Assembly: GCA_002633005.1 (NCBI GenBank) | Contig: NMRA01000118.1 | Coordinates: 615,678-679,677 of the forward strand | Source: Phoronis australis | Taxonomy: Eukaryota > Phoronida > Phoronidae | Length of the DNA: 64,000 nucleotides | Reading direction: 5' to 3' | Part shown: positions 60,601 to 64,000 of the stretch, in pieces | Numbering within the stretch: position 1 is the stretch's first letter | Layout of the letters: every line of letters starts with the position of its first letter | Made by a program: the position numbers and the translations under genes | The notes under the pieces: model-generated | Told to the model about the DNA's origin: nothing | The model's database searches: none | The model's input: the letters and a program-made list of their open reading frames with translations, nothing else

Positions 60601-61904
60601 AACTTTGGCATCTTTATTAAGAGGTAAGACAACTGATCGAGCCGCTGATCTTGTCGAAATAACAAACTGGTTCAACAAAACCCTGGCCTGTCACCACTCT
60701 ATTTCAGGACACCTGGAAAAATGATGCAGAAAGCATCCTCGATAAAGTGCCTCATGGATAAAGAAATTCAACTTGACAATGTCTTTTTCTTTGATTGGAA
60801 AAAACGAGACGTCAAAAATTCACTTCTGTTGCACAGTGCAGACAGGATGCTACGTGCTCTTGGCTTCTAGATTACATAAACATAGGCTAAACAAGTCATT
60901 ACCTACCACATTTTTCAATTTCCATTTCTTTGAAAGGCACCGTTATTTGCAACAAACATTTCGGCCTGACTGGAACTTGGAATTGCTTTCGAAATGACGG
61001 GACTACATCCGGCGAGAAAAATAGAGCGGAAGACAGATTGGTTTAATTCTACTGTCTCACACTCAACGTCAAACAATGCTTAATATCCTTCGAGACAATT
61101 ACCCCTCAGTTTGTCCACATAATTGCGATCAAACCTGTCCCATCAGTTGCTTTCAGTTCTGGAGAGCTACAGGTACTTGAACCGAGACTTTAGAACCAAA
61201 GCATTTACATCAATGTGCTGGGCGCACACGCAAAAACTCCGAATGTTGCAAACTCAGTAGTAACCTAACAGTATTTGACGAGAACCTCTTGGCAGGTCTT
61301 ATGCTGCTCCTACTTTATACCGCACCATGTATGAATTTCAGAGGTTTGTCATCAAACAGCATAATTTCAATCGAAGATGGTACTTTCCCAGAAGACATTA
61401 CAACCATGTAAGTCTTGTTTCAGCTTCGGTTGCTCAAAAGATGGTTCGTGTTAACTACGTTTTTCATTTCTTTCCACTATCTTAGCGTACTCAGCAAAAA
61501 GATTAGGTTGGAAATCAAATGACAAGAGCTCTCCGTTAGTATGTTGGATTACGCCAGGAGGAGACGTGAAACTTTGAAACAGCTCTCGAATTTCAAACAC
61601 GCTGTCTTGACTGCTAATCTAAAATTGTTTGGTATCAATTGAATACACAGTAGGTAAAATTGGGTAAAATGATATCGAAAAGCATTTTCCATGTGTCTAT
61701 GAAGCTTTTACATGCCTCTCCATACAAAACCTTGTCTATATGCATAATGGAATTTTTCAGCCAATTGAGTGGAAACGATTTCAACTTTCGTCACAACAAT
61801 CCGTTTTCCAATCTGCAAAAGCTCGGGACCTTAGACCTCAGTTCCAATCAGATCACAGAGATTCCAGAAACTGCTTTCCACAACTGCTCTTCGCTAACTA
61901 GTCT
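39560..61904 (+). CDS. Secreted or membrane leucine-rich-repeat protein, 5' part (17 exons)
   Basis: Seventeen exons join with consistent phases: one phase-1 intron, then phase 2 throughout. The reading is at least 592 aa, counting the duplicated exon 11 once. Residues 1-19 (MFCLRVLVGFCLALGCSSQ) form a signal peptide. CSGCTCDEQNHVIKNC is an LRRNT cap (C-x2-C-x-C-x9-C). About 20 LRRs follow, for example LNLAHNNI, LSLSYNNF, LDLSSNRI and LDLSSNQITEIPETAF. N-glycosylation sequons (NIT, NTT, NYT, NVS, NFT, NLT) support an extracellular location. Introns split the first Leu codon of LxLxxN, so exons hold one or two whole repeats. No LRRCT, transmembrane segment or TIR domain is inside the window, so Toll-like, chaoptin-like, LGR-like and secreted LRR proteins all remain possible. 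Ligand recognition or adhesion is inferred. Confidence 0.9.
40026..40167 (+). CDS. LRR gene exon 2 (LRRNT)
   Basis: 142 nt, acceptor ctcatag|ATAC, donor ACAAT|gtaagc. Contains the four-cysteine LRRNT cluster. Changes the phase from 1 to 2. Confidence 0.88.
40587..41154. repeat. Duplicated block, copy 1 (contig end)
   Basis: 568 bp almost identical to 41156-41719, ending exactly at the single N. Starts CGATTGGTATAAGAGG and ends TCTTCTTGACG. Confidence 0.93.
40960..41096. mobile_element. MITE family D, 137 bp
   Basis: TTCAGTAGACGCTAGGACCT at the left, AGGTCCTAGCGTTACTGAA at the right; the interior is reverse-complementary to the 24503 copy. It appears again at 41525-41661 only because the block is duplicated. 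Confidence 0.82.
41156..41719. repeat. Duplicated block, copy 2 (contig start)
   Basis: 564 bp. It differs from copy 1 by a 4-bp deletion (GAATGAAGG/GAAGG) and a few substitutions and starts exactly after the N. Confidence 0.93.
41960..42025 (+). CDS. LRR gene exon 3
   Basis: 66 nt, acceptor ttttgcag|CAAA, donor AAAAT|gtgagt. RYSFYNITNTTFSSSVTK, one divergent LRR with two sequons. Confidence 0.82.
42874..42948 (+). CDS. LRR gene exon 4
   Basis: 75 nt, acceptor gttttctag|CTCA, donor GAATT|gtaagt. VDCPDFDTIGPDTFKLL then TNLQEL: one LRR. Confidence 0.88.
42965..43158. mobile_element. MITE family A, copy with decayed right end
   Basis: Begins CATGCGCGCACCCAGCC, 16 bp after exon 4 of the LRR gene, and runs to GCGCACGTGCAT. 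Contains the GAATTTTCGAGCATGTAGAC and GAGGCGGACC blocks. Its open frames are a by-product. Confidence 0.75.
43372..43434 (+). CDS. LRR gene exon 5
   Basis: 63 nt, acceptor ccatacag|GAGA, donor ATACT|gtaagt. RIQLTGITFVPDVSTTKLKI, one short LRR. Confidence 0.85.
43440..46150. other. LRR gene intron 5: nothing recognised
   Basis: 2.7 kb, AT-rich. No additional LRR-like exon with proper splice sites was seen. Confidence 0.5.
46156..46233 (+). CDS. LRR gene exon 6
   Basis: 78 nt, acceptor ctttccag|GAAT, donor CACGT|gtgagt. LNLAHNNIEFWSHNYTK, one LRR with a sequon. Confidence 0.88.
46693..47098. mobile_element. MITE family E, 406 bp, TTAA target duplication
   Basis: TTAA flanks at 46689-46692 and 47099-47102. 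The left end AATACTGTTTCC and the right end GGAAATAGTATGC are inverted repeats. No coding capacity. The TTAA target suggests a piggyBac- or Kolobok-type parent. Confidence 0.72.
47105..47190 (-). repeat. tRNA-like SINE head
   Basis: On the minus strand TTTGACCAGTAGGGTTTAGA resembles an A box and GGCAGGTTCGATTGCACGC carries a B box (GGTTCGATT), with about 40 bp between them. It sits directly beside the TTAA element in LRR intron 6. Confidence 0.42.
47475..47615 (+). CDS. LRR gene exon 7
   Basis: 141 nt, acceptor tctctag|GTCC, donor TATCT|gtaagt. Two LRRs: SLAHNQIQWLPSGYF and LSLSYNNFRTVPADALTGM. Confidence 0.9.
48780..50110. repeat. Diverged ATGCAAAT-rich repeat arrays in opposite orientations
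   Basis: At 48790-49140 a unit containing GCATGATAAAT, AATTAATGCAAAT and GTTAATGAAATT recurs in plus orientation. At 49490-50110 the same motifs occur as reverse complements (ATTTATCATG, ATTTGCATTA, AATTTCATTA) at a spacing of about 150-200 bp. In LRR intron 7. Confidence 0.68.
50584..50739. repeat. Two-copy tandem repeat
   Basis: CAGTAACTGTTTAGAAACAG followed by GACAAAAACTAC and TTTGGTTAAAGTTTAC occurs twice, 74 bp apart. Copy 2 carries a 12-bp insertion before CGCCATTTTTAATAAAA. Confidence 0.88.
50973..51050 (+). CDS. LRR gene exon 8
   Basis: 78 nt, acceptor tgttttcag|AGGT, donor CATTT|gtaagt. LGVDGNQIAAISRSHVQLF, one LRR. Confidence 0.86.
52430..52501 (+). CDS. LRR gene exon 9
   Basis: 72 nt, acceptor attaatag|GAAT, donor ATCCT|gtaagt. 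LNVSNNILKNIERNALREIP, exactly one 24-residue repeat. Confidence 0.88.
52779..52850 (+). CDS. LRR gene exon 10
   Basis: 72 nt, acceptor aatttcag|AGAG, donor CACAT|gtaagt. LEAHQNSFDTLAYGTFHTLP, one 24-residue repeat. Confidence 0.88.
52911..53183. mobile_element. MITE family A, longest copy, 273 bp
   Basis: CATGTACGCACCCAGG at the left and TGGGTGCGCGCATG at the right are inverted; flanks GCGGT and GCCGT look like a decayed 5-bp duplication. The interior holds TGGTCCGCCTC, GTGAATGCACGATTCAAAGC and AAAAGGTCCACATTC. Confidence 0.85.
53108..54389. repeat. Duplicated block, copy 1 (contains exon 11)
   Basis: About 1282 bp repeated at 54454-55735 with scattered substitutions and small indels; ends at the N at 54390. 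Confidence 0.92.
53836..53994 (+). CDS. LRR gene exon 11, copy 1
   Basis: 159 nt, acceptor ttttgcag|AGAC, donor AATCT|gtgagt. Two LRRs starting IDLNNNELQVLNSNAFVNLP. It reads QKTSFKM where copy 2 has QKTGFKM. It lies in the duplicated block ending at the N at 54390. Confidence 0.88.
54454..55735. repeat. Duplicated block, copy 2 (contains second exon 11)
   Basis: Starts GTACCTGTGAATCTAGTAAA and includes the right end of the family A MITE (54480-54540). After 55735 the sequence is single-copy. Confidence 0.92.
55182..55340 (+). CDS. LRR gene exon 11, copy 2 (probable allelic duplicate)
   Basis: 159 nt, identical to 53836-53994 except AGC to GGC (Ser to Gly), with the same splice sites. It lies in the second copy of a block of about 1280 bp. 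Because the exon is 2-2 phase, including both copies would keep the frame, so frame cannot show whether the duplication is real. Confidence 0.75.
56150..57390. repeat. Degenerate minisatellite, unit about 39 bp
   Basis: Units like ATTAGAGAGTGATAGTTGAT followed by a GATGAGGTG block recur with lengths of 36-44 bp, typically 39. As 39 is a multiple of 3, the minus strand shows a spurious 169-codon frame of 13-residue units (LIT..LI.INYHSL). In LRR intron 11. Confidence 0.85.
57693..57770 (+). CDS. LRR gene exon 12
   Basis: 78 nt, acceptor taatttcag|ATGG, donor ATGAT|gtaagt. LWVSDNALTTFPHQVLSEG, one LRR. Confidence 0.87.
58328..58462 (+). CDS. LRR gene exon 13
   Basis: 135 nt, acceptor ttcttgcag|CCGA, donor AAACT|gtaagt. 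IRADHNQISNFTKYGSEAF, then an irregular stretch rich in Thr and Lys before the next LRR. Confidence 0.85.
58947..59096 (+). CDS. LRR gene exon 14
   Basis: 150 nt, acceptor tgattcag|ACAT, donor ATTTT|gtaagt. LHLGFNQIEHVEDTNLCEMP and LYLENNVIKETTISQDAFQC: two LRRs. Confidence 0.9.
59519..59668 (+). CDS. LRR gene exon 15
   Basis: 150 nt, acceptor cattttcag|AGAC, donor ACACT|gtgagt. LDLSSNRIQYLPTCL and LTLTSNKLTFLLTKAFYNLT: two LRRs. Confidence 0.9.
59680..61330. other. LRR gene intron 15: nothing recognised
   Basis: No LRR-like exon found. A 75-codon frame at 60773-60997 has no supporting splice sites. Confidence 0.45.
61342..61407 (+). CDS. LRR gene exon 16
   Basis: 66 nt, acceptor gaatttcag|AGGT, donor ACCAT|gtaagt. 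LGLSSNSIISIEDGTFPE, one LRR. Confidence 0.88.
61761..61904 (+). CDS. LRR gene exon 17
   Basis: 144 nt, acceptor tttttcag|CCAA, donor AGTCT|gtaagt. QLSGNDFNFRHNNPFSNL and LDLSSNQITEIPETAFHN: two LRRs. Last exon visible. Confidence 0.9.
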
Positions 61905-62089
61905 GTAAGTGCAAAAGTTCGAATTGTGAACAGCAATTAAAATTGTTCTGTAGAAATGGGTGGTTAACGCCCCACCTAAATTTGGTTCACACTAGTGACG
62001 AATGGTAAATACCAACACATTGCACATTTGAATAGCCTGTATGCCTATTCCACTATCAATGTGATAGATAAGTAAATGTTTGTGTAAGT

Positions 62090-62255
62090 TGACCACCACC
62101 ACCCCCACGACAAACCACCACCAACCGCCAAATCCAATACTTACCAGCCACCACCTCCGCCAAGCACCGCAAAAAATCACCCCAACCTGCCAAACACTAC
62201 CATAACCAACCACCGCCACCAACCACCGCCACCAACCACCGCCACCAACCACCAA
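62090..62255. repeat. CCACCA-rich simple repeat, ends in 13-bp units
   Basis: Loose CCACCAACC repeats become regular ACCACCGCCACCA units just before the assembly gap. The Trp-rich peptide on the minus strand is an artefact. Confidence 0.92.
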
Positions 62256-62600
62256 NNNNNNNNNNNNNNNNNNNNNNNNNNNNNNNNNNNNNNNNNNNNN
62301 NNNNNNNNNNNNNNNNNNNNNNNNNNNNNNNNNNNNNNNNNNNNNNNNNNNNNNNNNNNNNNNNNNNNNNNNNNNNNNNNNNNNNNNNNNNNNNNNNNNN
62401 NNNNNNNNNNNNNNNNNNNNNNNNNNNNNNNNNNNNNNNNNNNNNNNNNNNNNNNNNNNNNNNNNNNNNNNNNNNNNNNNNNNNNNNNNNNNNNNNNNNN
62501 NNNNNNNNNNNNNNNNNNNNNNNNNNNNNNNNNNNNNNNNNNNNNNNNNNNNNNNNNNNNNNNNNNNNNNNNNNNNNNNNNNNNNNNNNNNNNNNNNNNN
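62256..62600. other. Assembly gap, 345 N
   Basis: Begins inside a tandem repeat, the probable cause of the gap. Real size unknown; an exon could be hidden. Confidence 0.99.
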
Positions 62601-62619
62601 CCACATATACATATGTGGG

Positions 62620-63850
62620 CGCATATTGCCGTAATCTCCTGTCTGAAAATCCGGCGTCAGGGCAACCGGCGTCTTCTGCTGTATCTCCTGCACCCTTCGC
62701 AGGATCTTTAAATAAATAGTAATGTGTTCCTATGAAGCTGACTACAGATGGTGACTAGTTCTGGGCCGATGCGACGACCACTGGGGCCTTTTGTGGCAAT
62801 TTCAGTTGTTTACTTTTGTCTCTGTATCTTCACAGTTCCTTGACCGATTTCTTGTAATTTGGAAAATATGTATCTATTAAGGGAACGACGATTTTCCCCA
62901 TTTCAGGACAGATTGGGCAGATTTTGTGCGACTTATTGACCATATTGAGTCTTTTTTGTTGCCCGCCTCTCTATCTGCAGAAGTGCTAAAAGGATTTTTG
63001 ACAAAATTTGCAGATGTGTTCCTGATAAGAAAACTGGCGATTTTGTTTTTTTTTTGGGTTCGTGACTGTATCTCTTTCATTTTTTAGGATCTTCGTGAAA
63101 ATTGGCAGGTGTGTTTTTATGGAACTAAAAACAGATGGCAACAAGTTTCAGACCAGTTTGATTACCGCTCTGGAAGCTAGTGGCAATCTTTCTTTTTACG
63201 TTTGTTTGGTTTTTTGCGATGATGGATTTTCATAAATTTGGCTTTTATGGTTCTATTGCGAAGACGATGATACCTATTTATTTTTGGACAAATTCGACGT
63301 ACAGTTTATTCTGTGTGCCAAGAAGTAAAAATTTTTATTAGCTTTAGTCCAATCTTGTCAACCCAGTCGTTATTTGTGGAACACACATGCTCATTATGAA
63401 ACCAAGACTGATTTTCAGTCGGTCTAACAACTATGGCTCCACCTAGTGCCGGTTATTTTGCTTTCACGCACGACTGTATCTCCTTAATCCTTTGCTGGAT
63501 CTTTGTGAGATTGTGCAAGGGGCTTCCTATCAATGTGTCAACGGCTGCTTACTTTTGGAGGGTTCTGACCATCGCTGTGTAGCCCCGTTTACCTTTGTAT
63601 CTTTGAAGTTCCTTGACACGTTTTCCTGAAATTTGGCCAACTCGTCTCTTTCACACCTGCTTTCGTCGAGGTGTGCCCTCTAGTGGCAATTTCTTTTTTT
63701 CGTTTGACATCTGCGGAGTTTCTCTACGGTTTCTTGAGTTTTTTCACCTGCCTCTGTGTCTGCCAAACCCTGTGCAAGCGTATTCCTTAGTCGCTATTTC
63801 TTCCCGACCCTTTTCGGGAACGCCTTTAGGCCTCATCTCCTGACACAATT
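62620..63850. repeat. Degenerate tandem array, units roughly 120-140 bp
   Basis: Recurring order: TGTATCTCCTT / TTCCTTGAC or GGATCTTTGTGA / AAATTTGG / TCCTATG / ACAGATG / CTAGTGGCAATTTC / TTTACGTTTG. TGTATCT lies near 62681, 62821, 63066, 63474 and 63594. Copies are strongly diverged. No LRR exon seen here. Confidence 0.6.
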
Positions 63851-64000
63851 AGAGTGACGTAATGACACGATGATTATTAGTTTATGTGGGTTCATTATCA
63901 TGTTGTCTTGTCCAAACTGCGTTCATTTTATGCCAACACTTATCATTCACTGCACAGCAGGATTTCCGTTGGAATTGCTTGATTGCTAGTAAATGTATGA

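Noticed and set aside
61992-62693. Trp/Gly-rich frames across the N gap
   Set aside because: They translate CCACCA simple repeats and Ns.

Overview
This is a window of an invertebrate animal genome, AT-rich and gene-poor, with GT-AG introns and many small transposable elements. Three split genes can be reconstructed by splicing and recognised at family level. The frequent TACATGTA motif, an exon-per-repeat LRR gene, an ecdysteroid-kinase-like gene and an ILRUN orthologue would fit an amphioxus- or hemichordate-like deuterostome. That is a guess, and the sequence alone does not settle the species. No bacterial operon, CRISPR array or phage is present.

Layout. (1) 408-7254, minus strand: four exons of an ILRUN (C6orf106-type) orthologue. 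The UBA-like and NBR1-like domains are complete and the C-terminal exon lies off the left edge. Its introns carry a 20-bp and a 64-bp minisatellite and an RNase H relic of a non-LTR retrotransposon. (2) 7290-13740: no convincing gene, but a 428-bp foldback palindrome and several MITEs. (3) 13745-16626, minus strand: a complete two-exon EcKinase/CHK-like gene (432 aa). (4) 16650-39550: mostly repeats, with a possible SAP-motif exon near 20.4 kb (+), an acidic terminal exon at 26.9-27.3 kb (-), a possible 45-aa single-pass membrane protein at 31.3-31.4 kb (-) and a dead LINE 3' end at 32.9-33.5 kb. (5) 39560-61904, plus strand: the 5' part of a large secreted or membrane leucine-rich-repeat protein. 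It has a signal peptide, an LRRNT cysteine cluster and about 20 LRRs in 17 exons; every intron after the first is phase 2. The 3' end is off the right edge or beyond the 345-N gap. (6) 62605-64000: a degenerate tandem array with no exon recognised.

The strongest unexpected signals are structural. Three isolated single-N positions (27938, 41155, 54390) each join near-identical copies of 230, about 565 and about 1280 bp. These look like unmerged allelic contigs, and one of them falsely duplicates an LRR exon. The first junction also appears to capture a filled and an empty TTAA site of the same transposon, so it may be a polymorphic insertion. Three GC-rich MITE families (A, B and C) each have at least one copy with recognisable 5-bp target-site duplications.

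The three genes show no functional link to one another. I found no evidence of a new multi-gene system.
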